Translations under genes and position numbers: made by a program | Part shown: positions 24,158 to 37,539 of the stretch, piece after piece | How positions within the stretch are numbered: the first letter of the stretch is position 1 | Layout of the letters: every line of letters starts with the position of its first letter | Source of the DNA: Anaeromyces robustus | Taxonomy: Eukaryota > Neocallimastigomycota > Neocallimastigomycetes > Neocallimastigales > Neocallimastigaceae | Direction of reading: 5' to 3' | Length of the DNA: 50,000 bases | Assembly: GCA_002104895.1 (NCBI GenBank) | Contig: MCFG01000159.1 | Coordinates: 22,501-72,500, forward strand | Notes under the pieces: generated by a model | Told to the model about the DNA's origin: nothing | Seen by the model: the letters and a program-made list of their open reading frames with translations, nothing else | Database searches by the model: none

Positions 24158-25170
24158 TTTTTTCTTTTTTTTAATAATTATTTCATATTTTTTTTTTTTT
24201 GCTTAATTATTTTTTAATATTAATTAAATTAAATATATTATATATAAACTTGTATAATATATTATAGAATAATATAATATATTAGAATTGTATAAATAAT
24301 TATGAATAATGATTTTAATCTATTATTATATAATATTAAATATTATTAAATATTATTATATTATTATTTTAATTTAATATATGATGATATTATTATCCAT
24401 TATTATTATTATTATTATTATTTTTTTATTATTGAATGGAATTTTTCATCTTTAATATATATTATATATATTCAATGTCACATTCTATTAAATTTTAATA
24501 TATGTATATTAATTAAAATATAATATATTACTATATATTTTGTAATATATTATAATTCAATTATCCATAATAAAATTTCTCTAATTTTTTTTTGTTTTTT
24601 TGTTTTTTTATTTTTTTTTTTTAATTTTTTTATTTTGTGTTTGAATATACATTTTGTTTTTTTTTCATTAATTATTAGAAAAAAAATTTTTTATATAAAT
24701 AATTAAAAGTCTCGCTTTAAAAGTTTTTTTTTTTTTCTTTTCTTCTTCAAGAATTAAAAATTATAAAAATTTAAAAATATTATTTATTAAATAAAAACAA
24801 AAAAGCTTTTAATATTTTTTTTAAAAAAAAAAAAAATAAAAAAAAGAGATCTAGCATTTTAAAATCAACTCTTTTTTTATTTTTTTTTTGTTGTATAATT
24901 TAATTACTTGTATATATTAATTTAATAGAGTAAATTCCTTAATAATAAATTTTAAAAGGGATTTTTTTTAAATTATTATTTAAAAAATAAAATAGAATAA
25001 TAAAAATAAAATTAATTTATTTATTAAAAAAAAAACAATTGTGAATATATATAGACTATAAATATATAAAATAAAATATAAAATATAAAATATAAAATAT
25101 AAAATAAAATATAAAAATAATATAAAATAAAATAATAATAATAATAAAACTAAAATAAAAAAGAATAAAA
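21691..25170. other. Intergenic A/T between CotH 1 and CotH 2
   Basis: A/T repeats, with TAATAA runs at 22240-22300, AATTA-type DNA through 23100 and an AAAT run at 24109-24153. A small hairpin lies at 23428-23469. No gene is supported; the frame at 22261-22461 (minus) is Ile/Tyr low complexity. The CotH 1 mRNA probably ends within the first few hundred bases, but no clear polyadenylation site can be chosen in this composition. Confidence 0.5.
23428..23469. repeat. 13-bp inverted repeat with G+C-containing stem
   Basis: Arms AAAAACGTCTCTT at 23428-23440 and AAGAGACGTTTTT at 23457-23469 enclose 16 A/T bases. With one bulge the pairing extends outward through ATTAA. The stem is unusually G+C-bearing for this spacer. 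Confidence 0.8.
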
Positions 25171-27679
25171 ATGAAATTACAAACTTTTAGTCTTGCCTTA
25201 TCTTCTTTAGTTGCTTTAGCTAATGGTAAATATCAAAAAAAAAAAACTATTTTATAATTAAATATTAATAAAAAATAAAAATAAAAAAATTATCACAAAC
25301 TATCAAAGGAAACTTAATTAAGATATATTATATATAACTTTTTTTTTAATATTAAATAGCTGCTACTTGGCAATTTAATGTAGTTTCCATTGCTGGAACT
25401 GCTTTTGATATGGGTATTAAATATGAAAACAAAGTTACTAAAATGACTTCTGAAATTTATCCATGTAAATATTATATAAAGAATATAAATATATTTATGT
25501 TTAAATAATTAATACTAAAAATGATTATATATATATAATAAATCATATTTTTTATTAAATGGTTTTCTTTTTTTTATTATTATCATATATAAAGTATATA
25601 CTACTAAAATTGAAAGTGGTGCTAGTAAGACTTATAAATATGTTCTTATAGATAAAAGTGGTAAAGTAGTCCAAGAAGAAAGTTTTGAAAGAACTTATCA
25701 AAATAGTGTTTCTTCTACTAATGAAGTTTATAACAGGTAATTATAAATAATATTAATTGTAAAATTAAAAAAAAATGAAGAATAAAGAAAATAATTTAAC
25801 AAAAAATATTTATAAAAAAAATATTATATTTTATTAATAAAATTTTTTTATATCTTTTATATATAAAAAAAGAAAACCAAAAAATGTTAAAGTTCCATCT
25901 CTTCCAAAGGCTTTTAAACCACTTTATAGTGATGGTACAGAAGAATTTGTTGATTATCCAAATAATCAAATTTACACTCTTTATGCTAAATGTGATGAAG
26001 CTCCATACACTGATATCAAACATAATCCATTTTTACCAGGAACTACTGTTAAGAATGAACAAGCTGCTAATTGTACTTTAAATCTTATTACTCCTAATGA
26101 AGTTTTCGTTAGAGATAGTACTGTTCAATTAGTTGGTTTCAACAGTCGTTTATTCAAGAAATTATCCTTCAAGTTTAAACTTGATAAGAAACTTTTCGGT
26201 AGAAAAACTCTTAAGGTTAGAGCTCTTGCTTCTGATCCAACTCTTTTACGTGATAAATTATCTGCTGAATTATTTAGATCTGTTGGTGTTCCATCTTACA
26301 GTGGTACTTACGTTAGAGTTATGATTAATGAAGATGTTTGGGGTTTATATAGTATTGTAGATACTATTGGTGGAAAATGGATTGCTGCTAATATTCATGG
26401 TGATGATGAAGCTCGTGTTGGTTATAATTACAAAATGTATTCTTCTGTTCCAAATGGTCCATATGCTTCTCTTAGATATCTTGGTGAAAATCCAGATAAA
26501 TATGAATATAGTGGTTCCTATGAAGCTGATGAAGTTGATAAGGATGATACTGTAGCTAAAGATAAATTCTATAGATTAGCTCAATTTACTAAAATGTTTG
26601 AAAATTGGGTTAAAACTTATGGTAATGATCAATCTCAAGCTGCTGTTGATGCTCTTAAAAAATTCTTTGATTTAGAATCCCTTTTAAGACAAATGGTTAT
26701 CGAATCTCTTACTCTTGCTTATGATAATTTCTGGGCTCAACTTGGTAATTATGCTGTTTACTATAATCCAGAAAAGAATAAGTATCAAATTATTCCATAC
26801 GATTTTGATGGTACTTTCTATGGTTCTAATGAATCACCATTTTATAAAAGTGATTATTTAACCGATTGTATTTCCTGGGCTGATAAAACTCTTCCAGATA
26901 AATATTTTGTTAATAATATCTTAAAGCATGATCTTATTAAGAAGAGATATAATCTTCTTATGGATAAGATTCTTAAAACTGTTTTCAATGTTAAGGCTAT
27001 TTCTGGTTTCATTGATGGTGTTTCTGATTTAATTAGAGATGATATTGAATGGAACTTTAATTTAATTGATCAACTTGATAGTAATATTCCAGGTCATGTT
27101 AATCATTTTACTCTTAAGAACTTTGAAGATAATATTAACTATAAGAGAGTGGATTATAATGCAAAACTTAATTATAATGATGCTCATTATGGTCTTAAAC
27201 AATGGGTTAAAGTTAGAGGTGGTAATTGTTCTAAATATGTTAGTAGTGTTATTGGTGAAAATGAAACTGCTGTTGAAGAACCAATTGTAGATCAACCAAA
27301 TATTCAACAACCAGCTATTGAAAAACCAGTTACTATTACTGCTACTACTACAACTACTACTGTAAAACCAAAACCAACTATTACTAAGATTGTTACTACT
27401 ACTCAAAAACCAAAACCAAAACCAACTACTACTAAAGTTGTTGTTGCTACTCAACCACCAAAACCAAAACCAACTACTAGTAAAGTTGTTGTTGCTACTC
27501 AACCACCAAAACCAAAACCAACTACTAGTAAAGTTGTTGTAACTACTCAAAAACCAAAGGTTACTACTACTACTACCAATAAAAAAGTAACAACCACTAC
27601 TGTTAATAAGAATAAAAAGACAATTGTAAAAGTAATTACTGTTAAAAAGGTAGTTACTATAAAAAAGAAGAAGAATTAA
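25171..27679 (+). CDS. Secreted CotH-family protein kinase 2 with Pro/Thr/Lys repeat tail (four exons)
   Basis: The exons are 25171-25225, 25360-25464, 25595-25736 and 25873-27679, giving 702 aa. It has the same phases and the same 55, 105 and 142-nt first exons as CotH 1 and 3. The signal peptide is MKLQTFSLALSSLVALANA. The kinase region includes VMINEDVWGLYSIVDTIGG (from residue 250), DNFWAQLGN (D385) and PYDFDGTFYG (D411, D413), so the presumed key residues are present. The tail from about residue 580 holds copies of a 16-residue unit, KPTTSKVVVATQPPKP, visible as a 48-bp DNA repeat at about 27418-27550. It ends in basic TVKKVVTIKKKKN. It is probably exported and cell-wall or matrix associated through the glycosylated, positively charged tail; no dockerin is present. 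It is very close to CotH 1 over the kinase domain, indicating recent duplication with rapid tail divergence. Confidence 0.93.
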
Positions 27680-27811
27680 AAAAAAAAAGAAAATAATAAT
27701 AATAATATATAAAAAGTAATTAAATTTATTTAAAAATTATTTGAAATAATTAAATAATTAAATTATTATAATAATAATAATAATAATAATAAAAGAAATA
27801 TAATAATATAT

Positions 27812-27950
27812 AATGTTTAATTATAATTCTGAATAAATTAGAAATATAATTAAACCATAAAGAATAAAAACGAGAACAAAAAAAAAAGAATAAAGTGTTT
27901 TATTATAATTCTAAATAATTAGAAATATAATTAAAACCATTATAAATAAA
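27812..27950 (+). repeat. Two-copy direct repeat, period about 82 bp
   Basis: TTATAATTCTGAATAAATTA with a following AGAAATATAATTAAA (from 27821) recurs with small changes from 27903. It lies just after the CotH 2 stop, perhaps within its 3' untranslated region. Confidence 0.65.
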
Positions 27951-28040
27951 AGAAAATTAGAAAAAAAAAAAAAAGAAAGAATAATAGAATAATAAAATAA
28001 ATAAAAAATAATAAAATAGAATTTTTATTAAATAAATCTT

Positions 28041-28223
28041 ATTTATTTTATAATTCATAGAATAAATATAAAAACAAATTATTTATTAAAAACATTTTTT
28101 TATTTATTTTATAATTCATAGAATAAATATAAAAACAAATTATTTATTAAAAACATTTTTTTATTTATTTTATAATTCATAGAATAAATATAAAAACAAA
28201 TTATTTATTAAAAACATTTTTTT
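28041..28223 (+). repeat. Three tandem 61-bp units
   Basis: The unit containing TAATTCATAGAATAAATAT and AAAACAAATTATTTATT repeats three times almost exactly; the CATAG landmark ends at 28060, 28121 and 28182. Near-identity implies a recent expansion. Confidence 0.92.
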
Positions 28224-28841
28224 AACATTTTATGAATTTATAAAATGAAAAAGATTTATTTTATATAATATAATAAATTAAACAAAATCTTTTTGTAATT
28301 AAAAATTAATAATCAATAGTCATAAAAAAAATCCATATTTTTTTTTAATTAATTTTTTTTTTTTTTTAGATATTTTAATCCTAAATTAATAAATAAATAA
28401 ATAATAAATAATAAATAAAATAAATAATAAAATAAATAATAATAAAAAAAAAAGATAAAAAAGAAATAAAGAAGTAATGATTTAATTATAAGAAGATAAA
28501 AAAGAAAATAAGAGAAATAATATAGAATAGAAAAAAAAAAAAATGAAAAAAAAAAAAAAAAAAAAAAAACAATTTTTTTTTTGTTATAAGGGATTCTTTT
28601 TGGTAAAATAAAAAATAATAATAATTTTAAAAAAAAAAAAAAAAAAACTAAAAGAGAATTTTTTATAATTTTTTTTTCAAATCACATCATTAAAGAAAGA
28701 AAAAAAGAAATAAATAAAAAGAAATATATAAAAATAAAAATAAAAAAAAAGATGAAAAAGTCAAAACCAAAAAAAAAAAAAAAAAACTCTTCTCTCTATG
28801 TAGAATTGTTTTTATATTTATTTTTTTTTATTAAATATATG

Positions 28842-29036
28842 TAGAATTAAAGGGCTTGTATGGATTTATTGTTTTTTTTTTTATGTATTACTACTTATAC
28901 TACTATATATATACCCTCCAAGTATTAATATTCATTATTATCTTAATAATGTTTAACTGGTTTTTTATTTTTTTATTAGTATCATTTTTTTTTAATGTAA
29001 ATATTTTAATTGTGTGCTATACAAAAAAAAAAAAAT
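28842..29036 (+). mobile_element. 5'-truncated LINE 3' end with poly(A) tail
   Basis: It starts TAGAATTAAAGGGCTTGTA and follows the minus-strand sequence of the element at 6040-6265 through to ATTGTGTGCTATA (ATTGTGTGCCATA in the other copy), then poly(A) at 29023-29035. The shared landmarks GGCTTGTATGGATTTATTG, ATTCATTATTATCT and TAGTATCATTTTTTT occur in the same order. An open frame here is explained by the repeat and is not a gene. TATTAGTATCATTTTTTTT recurs at 29070-29089, suggesting a second rearranged fragment. Confidence 0.6.
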
Positions 29037-29809
29037 AAAAAATCAGTTAAACTTTTTTTTTTTTTTTTTTATTAGTATCATTTTTTTTGTGTTAAAACAA
29101 ATGTAAATAACATATTTTATATATGTTTAAAATTTAACAAAGAAACCTTTTTATTCTATTAATCCTTTAATCCAATAATGAATCATGAATAATGAATAAT
29201 AATAATTAATAATTAATAATTAATAATTATTTATTTATTTATTCATTTAATATTATTATTTATTTACTTATTTATTAATTTATTTATTCATTTATTTATG
29301 GATTTTTATTAATTAGATTTTTTTATTGGTTAAAATAATTTTTAAAAAATTTTTCTTTGTTAATTTTTGGGTTATGAATAATAATTAAGGTAATGAAAAA
29401 AGAAATTATTTGTTACCAAAAGAAAAAAAAAATATTTTTATATTATTAATTATTAATTATAATTGAAAATATTAAAAAAAATAAAATAAAATAAAATAAA
29501 AAAAAAAATAAAACTTTCAAATAATACCTTATTTTTTTTCTTAATAGATGATTGTTGATCAATAAATCAATAAAAATTTGATTAATTTTTTTTTATGAAT
29601 AATCTATTGAATTAAGATTAAATAAAGAAATATATAAGATTATAGAAAATTATAATTAATTAGTTTATTTTTTTTTCTTTCCATTTTTTTTTTTTTTCTA
29701 TTTTAAATTTTTTTTTTTTTCAATTTTAAAGTATTCAATAAATAATATTAATATAATAATAAAGTATTCAATAAATAATTTTAATATAATAATAAAGATT
29801 TAAGTATAA

Positions 29810-29844
<35 letters not shown>

Positions 29845-29853
29845 GAAGGAGAA
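29037..29853. other. A/T spacer upstream of the hydrolase gene
   Basis: After the rearranged LINE fragment to about 29110, this is simple A/T sequence with a duplicated AAAGTATTCAATAAATAAT (29729 and 29761) and an AAT run ending 14 bases before the ATG. No other gene was seen. Confidence 0.5.
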
Positions 29854-30576
29854 ATGAATCTATTAGATAAATTGAAAACAAAACCTAAAAATCTTTCATT
29901 TATAATATTAATTCTTTTAACAGGAATTTATTTCATTTTATTATGTGTTCAATCCTATTTATCTTTTAATCATGATAAACCATTTTATTCTTTTGACATT
30001 TTTTATTCATTAATACTTTTTTTTCAAAGTATTAATATCATCTTACATCAAAAAATAAATGAAAAATATTATAATAAATATATTTTCATTATATTAATTT
30101 TACTTCATTTAGTGGAATTTTCCTTTTTATTTATATCTATAATATCTAATATCATGTTTAATTTTTCATTCCTTCATTTTATTTATTTTATTGTAGGAAT
30201 CTTACAATGTATCTATATTATTTATGATTTAATATGTTCTTCCAACAATAAAGTTTCTAAAAAAATTAATCGTTATACTAAATATATTGGTAATAGAGTA
30301 AGTCAATATATTATTAATCTTCAAGGTAATGGTTACAATAATAATGGTGGTGGTGGTGGTGAAACAGAATATCGTCTTTCTATTAATCAAAGTACTTTTA
30401 ATCCATTAGAAATTAAAATTCAAGATCATCAAGATGAAATTTCTTCAAATCAAACAAAAACTATAAAAAGTTATAATTATAGTCATGAAGAAAATAGTTA
30501 TATAACAAATAATACAAATGGTAATAATAATACTAATACTAATACTAATATTAATTCTGGATTTATTGAAAGTGAA

Positions 30577-30618
<42 letters not shown>

Positions 30619-32600
30619 ATGAATAGTTGTAATAATAACATTACTACAAATAGTTGTATTAATAATAATATTCATCAAACACATAATAATTCTTATTCAG
30701 ATAATACGATTGCAAATGTTTCAGAAATATCAAATATTCAAGTATCATCTACTCCTACAATACCAATGATGGATAATGTAAATTATATTAGAAATTCAAA
30801 TATTAATAGTGAAAATTATGATATGAATAATAATAATAGTACTACTAATAATAATAATAGAAATACTAAATATTATAGTACTATTGATACTCTTTCGTAT
30901 AATGATCAAATTATAAATAATCAGACTCAAAATTCCGAAATAAGTTATCATCTTACCAATAATAATATTATTTCAAATGAAGAAAATCATTCTTTAGAAA
31001 CTTCTTCAACCCATGAATCCATTGATAAATCAAATCTTTCATTACCCCTTCAACAATCTTCAACTTCTTTATTACTTTTACGTTCAAATACACCATCATT
31101 AAATGAATCATCTAGCAATAACAGCAATAACAACAATAACAACAATAACAACAACAACAATAATAATAATAATAGTCGTCATTCTCAAGCATTATCCTCA
31201 TCAAAATTAAATTTAACTAATTTACCTAGTTTACCTAATTCATCAACATTTCCACTTCAAAATAATTTATTAAATAAACAAGAAAATAATAAACATTTTT
31301 CTACCATTTCTAAAACTTCTGATGAAATAACCCATAAAAAAGGGAAAAAAATTAATTTCTTTCGTAGACTTTTCCTTTTCCTTTATCAATTATTTTATCT
31401 TATTATATTAATTTTAATCACTCATAGAATTATTACCTATGATCATGATCATCATTACTTTAATAGAACTATGAAAGGTCAAATGACTAGTATTAATACT
31501 ATTGACAGTAATAATAATAATAATTTAAATAAATCTTTTTCTCTTCATATTGAATGTTCAGGACAAGGCCCAATAACTGTAAATATAATATATACATATA
31601 TATATAATTATATAATATAAAATAAAATTTATAAAAGATATATTCTATTATAATATATATATTTTTTTCTATTTTATTTTAATAGAATATTAATTAATAA
31701 AAAATATATATATTATGTAAATAAATATAATCAGGTATTATTTGAATCAGGAATTATTATATCTTCTTATTTATTATGGTATGAAACTTTTCAAAGAACT
31801 TCTCAAATTACTAAAGCATGTATATATGATAGAGCAGGGTAAAAAAAAAGAAATATATATAGATATAGATATATAGATATTTTTAATTATTTATATTTAT
31901 AAAATAAAAAAAATTTTTTTAAAAAGAAAAAAAAAAAAAAAAGAAACTTTTAATAATAATATAATAATATATTATTATAATATTATCATATTATTAAATA
32001 TATCTTTTTTTTATTAAAACAAATATATATATTTAATTATTTAAAAAAAAGATATGGATTATCAGGTATAGGAACTTTTCCAAAAAGTCAAGATCAAGAA
32101 GAAAAAGAATTAACAGAATTATTAAAGCAATCAAATTTAGATGGACCATTTTTACTGGTTAGTCATTCCTATGGAAGGTAAAAGATAAACAAAATAAAAT
32201 AAAATAAAATAAATAATAAAATAAAATAAAATAAAATAAAATTAAATTATTTTATATATATATATATATTTTTTTTACTTAATTTTTTTTATATTTTTTT
32301 TAATATATAATAAAAAATAGTTTAATATCAACATCTTTTGCCATTCATAATAAAAGTAAAGTAGTAGGAATGATATTAATAGAACCATTTTTTGCAACAC
32401 CTGATTTCCAAAAAAATAATTATTTATTAAATAATTTAAATAGTATCAAAAATCGTATTTATTGGAGTGGATTTGGTACAGCTATTAATGCTGATATTTT
32501 ATCAAAAGATTATATTGAAAAAGCTCTTGGACTTCCAATAAATATTATTTCGGAAACTGAGGAAAAAAAATTAATAAGAAATACTAATTTATTTAAAGTA

Positions 32601-32636
<36 letters not shown>

Positions 32637-33137
32637 ACCTTTTCTTTTATTTTAAATATTTATATATATTTATTTTTATATTTATATTTATATTTTTATT
32701 TATCCTTTTTTTTTTTTTTTTTATAAAAAAAATAAATATATTAATATAAAATATTTAATTTTATAATTTTTTATTTTTTTTTTTCTTTTTATTTTAATAT
32801 TGCTTTATAGGTTGTACATAGTGAATTAAAAAGTTATAATGAAATGATAAATAATAAATTATCTTCATTAGATTCATTAAAAGAATTAATTCAAGGTATT
32901 CCAACTAAAATTATTATAGGAGATCATATCGTCAATAAAAATTTATGTGCTAAAAGTGATGAAGATTGTACCATTAAAAATCAATGTAATTTAAATTATA
33001 AAAAAGTAATTGAAAACTTTTGTAATTGGGATCAATGTGAATTAAAAATTGCAGAAAATTCAGGAAATTATGTTTCTATTGAAAGATTAGATATCATTAT
33101 GACAATGATATACAATTTTTATAATAATATTTATTAA
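29854..33137 (+). CDS. Membrane-anchored alpha/beta hydrolase with Asn-rich linker, probable pseudoenzyme (five exons)
   Basis: The exons are 29854-31578, 31735-31838, 32052-32177, 32321-32597 and 32811-33137, giving 852 aa. Four predicted helices lie at about residues 14-130, then a polar, Asn-rich linker (about 160-495) and a fifth helix (about 506-527). The C-terminal domain matches the alpha/beta hydrolase group with GPTVVFESG, YDRAGYGxS and GHSxGG motifs. Here these read GPITVLFESG, YDRAGYGLSG and VSHSYGS. S649 is the nucleophile, and D782 in IIIGD is the likely acid. Where the family has SGH before the last helix, this protein has SGN (N830), so the charge-relay His appears absent; the usual GHSxGG is also altered at both Gly positions. 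The hydrolase domain probably faces outside the cytosol or into a lumen. Activity is doubtful; a binding or regulatory role is possible. It interrupts the CotH array. Confidence 0.85.
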
Positions 33138-33294
33138 AAAAAAAAAAAACATATATATATATATATATTTTTTTTTAACTTTATTTTAATTTTATTATAT
33201 GTATAATATAAAATAAAATATATATTTTATGATATTTTATTTATATAATATATACATTATACCATTGTAACTTTATTTTGTTTTAATAAATAAT

Positions 33295-33331
<37 letters not shown>

Positions 33332-33844
33332 CCTTAACAACTTTTTTATTATAAAAATTAAAATAATATTTAAAATTATATTTATATAAGTTATAAATAA
33401 AAAACAAAAATACAAAAAATAATATCATAATATACCATTAAATAAATAAATAATATTAAATATAAACCAATTTTTTAAAATATTTTTAATTTACAAATTA
33501 TATTTTTATATTTTTATATTTTTATATGTACTTGCGATTGATTATTTTTTAAATTTTTACTGTCTAGGAAACCCCGCAAATTTTTTATTTCCAGTAATTT
33601 CTTTTAATTATGTTTATTAAATTAAATTAAGATAAAGATAAAAGATAAATATTAACTTTTTAATTCTTCATGAGAAATAAAAAATAAAAAATACATAATA
33701 AAAATGAAAATAATAATAAAATAAAGTTAACTGTATATTAATATTAATAATAACTTAAAAAAATAAATATTAAAACATTAAAAAATAATGTTTTAGTATT
33801 TTAATATAACAATAAAAAAAAAAAAAGAATTGTGCCATTGCTAC

Positions 33845-33902
33845 AAACTTTAAATTTTTATTTTTTCAATTCTTTAGTTAATTCTATGAAAATTTAAAGT
33901 TT
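33845..33902. repeat. 14-bp inverted repeat
   Basis: AAACTTTAAATTTT at 33845-33858 and AAAATTTAAAGTTT at 33889-33902 enclose 30 bases. This is moderate evidence only, since the arms are A/T-rich. Confidence 0.6.
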
Positions 33903-35271
33903 CAAAACTTTTTGGTAAAGTTAATGAAATGAAAAATTTTATTTTTATTTTTTTATTTAATTTTTTTAATTAAATTTATAATCAAAATTTGAAAGAAAAT
34001 TTCTTTTTTCTTTTACTGATAGTTTTATAAATAGATTTATCTTTATTTCTTATTTTTTCTTATTTTTATTATAATATTAATTTTAAAATCTAGTTAAACA
34101 TTTTTAAATAATTTTTAATGGAAAAAAAAAATGGTTTAACTTTTATTGAAGTAAAATGAGTTTTCAATTTATTAATTATATAGAAATAGAAAGAAAATAT
34201 ACATACAAACTCATATATAAATATATAATTGAATGATAAAAGAATGAATTTTCAAATAATTAATGATAATTTATAATTTCATATTAAACTTGTATTTATA
34301 TAAAGTTATATAAAGTTTAGTTAATTAATATTAAACTTTTTTTTTTAATTAATTAATCAATAATAAATATTGATTAATAATGATAAAATATTTATTATAG
34401 GAAAAAGAAAAAAGTATATCATTTTTAATAATAACCAATTAAAAGTAGAAAATAAAAAAGAAAATAAAAAAAAAGATTTTTTAATTGTTATCCTATTAAA
34501 TAAAATAAAAAAAAAAAGAAGTTTTAATTAATAATATTAATATTATTATTTATTATAAATAAAGTTTAAAAGCAATTCTTAATATAAAGAATGAAAAACT
34601 ATTTTTTAATTCTTAATTTTATATATATATATATATGTAAATATTTATAAATAATTAGATAAGAATTGAATTATAAATTTATTAAAACCAAAAAATATCA
34701 TTAACGTTAACATTAACATTAGTCCTAACACATTTACATTAATTTTTAGCATTCCATTCATAATAATAATAAAATAAAAGATAATGAATTCATTTTAGTA
34801 ATGAATAAATGAAGAAATATAATCTCCTTTTTTTTTTTTTATTTTTTTTTTAATGATTCATTTGTATTAAAATAATCATTGGAATCAATATTTTACTTTT
34901 CTTTACTTTTCTTTTCTTTTCTTTTTCTTTTTTTTGTTATGTTTTATTCGTTAAATAAATTTTGGATTTTCATTAAAAAACAAAATGTAACTACTAACTA
35001 ACCAACCAACCATATTTCAATTAATATCATTATAACAATACCCTACTAACAAAACCAACATTTAAAAATATTTTTTTCTTTTAAATTTTTTAAAATTTTT
35101 TATTTTTTTATTCAATATATATAAAACAATATAATGTAATATATAAATAATATAATTTTTGATATCCAAGATTTATTTATTTATTTAATATTTAAACACA
35201 AAGAGTATTTTTATAAAAATTGTACCACCTTTTAAATAATATGTTTAATTATAAAAAAAAAAAAAAAACTT

Positions 35272-35320
35272 AAGAAAGAAAGAAAGAAAGAAAGACAGAG
35301 AGAAAGACAGAAAGAGATAA
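35272..35320 (+). repeat. GAAA/GACA purine repeat
   Basis: A 49-base all-purine stretch apart from two C residues, made of GAAA, GACA and GAGA units. It is the only purine repeat of this kind in the window. Confidence 0.8.
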
Positions 35321-37539
35321 AAAAAATATATGTATATTTATATATTTATATATATATTTTATAATATTTTTAAAGAATATCTATCTTTAGAATATATCTT
35401 TTTATAATTTACATACCATCTTTACTTTATATATAAGAGTTCTTGCCCAGAAATTGAAAATAAGTAAAGTAATATTTATTTTATCATTAATTAATTAATT
35501 AATAATAATAATTATAATAATTAAATAATCAATAATAATATTAATTAATTAATAATAATAATTATTAATAATAATAAATATTAAATTCTTTAATATAATA
35601 AAAAATAGATTTTGGTATATAATTATTATATAATAATAATAAAATTAGTATTATTTATTCATTATTTAATATTTAATATTTAATATTTAATATTATTATT
35701 GATTATTTAATTATTTATTATATATTATTAGTTCCTATTATTATTATTAGAAGCTTTTTATCATTATTCATTATTATTAAAGAATTACCGTTTAATAATA
35801 ATAATAATAATAATAATAGATTTTATTATATTATTAATTTATTTATTTTTATTATAGTATTTATTTAATAGATAATTATTTATACACTTAATTATAATTG
35901 GATTATCCGTCAAAAAAAAGAAAAAAAAATTTTTTTTTTAATCTTCATTTTTGAAAATTTTAATTTATTTTATAATTAATAATTTTATTAATTTCAGTGC
36001 GCCATATTTTGAATATAAACCTTATTTAATAATAAAATAAATTTTAATAAAGAATGATGATTCGACATATATTAATATATTAATTGATTATATATTAATA
36101 TATTATAATAATTAAAAATATTATAAAAATAATTATATTATAATTATATTATAATTATAAATTAAAATAGAATTAAATTAATATTAAAAAATTAAAATAT
36201 TATGTAAAAAATAATAAATATAATAAATAATAAATATAAAAAAAAATTTTTTTTTCTTTTTTATTTATTTATTTATTTATTTATCACTTTTTTTTATTGA
36301 TTCATTCATTTATTTATTAATTAAATAAATTAAAATTATTTATTTAAATATTAATTATTTATTCATTTATTTTTAAGAATGAATTTTTGCAAATATATTA
36401 TTTAATAAATATTTAATAATCTTTTTTCATATACTAAAATAAAATAAAATAAATTTTTTTTTTTTTAAAAAAAATAATAATATTAAAAAATATATATTAA
36501 AATATATATTAAAATATATATTAAATATTATTATTAATTTATAATAGAATATATAAATATAATATTATAAAATATAATAAATTATATATAATTATATATT
36601 TGTATATAATTATAATATATTTATTTTATATTCAATTTTATTTTTTGCTTTTTTTTATTTTTTTTTCTTTTTATTTATTATTTAAAAATATTAAAAAAAA
36701 ATAATATAAAAAAAAAGTTTAATTATTATATTTTTTTTTAAATAATTCTATTTTATTATTATTTTAAACTTTTTTACTTTTTGACTTTTTTACTTTTTTA
36801 CTTTTTCATTTTGTAAAATATAGAATTTCATCATTTTCATTTTTTTTTTTTTTTTTAAATTTTAAATTTTTAATTTTTTTTTCTTTGTAAATTAAACATT
36901 GTAATTATTTATATAACTATAAAATTAATATATTATACTACATCTAAGTAGTATTATAAAATTATAGAGTTTTCCTTTTTCTTATTTTAATGTTTCATTA
37001 TTATTATATATTTTATTTGTTTCATTGTAAATAATTTATTACCTTGAAGGATATAATTTATTTATTATAAAGCAAAAAAAAAAAAAAAAAAAAAAGACAG
37101 GATAAATAAATAAATATATAATAATAATTTTAAAAAAAGAAAAAAGAGAAATACAACATAAACATTATTGTTTAATAAAAAAAAAAAAAGAAATTATATA
37201 TATATCTATAAATATTTTTTATAAAACAACAGCAAATATTAAACAGGAAAAATTTTATGTTAATTATATAAAATATATATAATATAAAATTAAAACATAA
37301 ACTTTTTAATAAAACAATTAATTAACAAACATAACATACGCAGTCAGCAAAACAAATATTTACAGTATATTTGTTTTATTTTAATTCTTTTTTTTTTATT
37401 TTCAATTCAATCTTTTAATTATAATATATATAAATTCAATAATTTAATAATATAATTATAATTTATTATAAATTATTTTTATATACCAAAATTACAAACA
37501 AATATATATATAAAATAAATTCTTTAATAATAAATAAAA

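Larger units (their letters stand above)
27680..28841. other. A/T spacer with tandem repeats
   Basis: Holds a roughly 55-bp segment repeated with an 82-bp period (27812 and 27895), a three-unit 61-bp tandem repeat and long poly-A tracts (28530-28650). No gene was seen. Confidence 0.5.
33138..37539. other. Long gene-free stretch before CotH 3
   Basis: AAT run at 33297-33330, a 14-bp inverted repeat near 33845, a purine repeat at 35272-35320, and otherwise A/T sequence. One slightly more complex patch, TAGGAAACCCCGCAAA (about 33566), has no readable context. No exons were found on either strand. Confidence 0.45.

Noticed and set aside
28856-29038. 60-codon hydrophobic plus-strand frame
   Set aside because: Coincides with the LINE 3' tail that also occurs at 6040-6265; the apparent membrane character comes from poly-T-rich repeat sequence.
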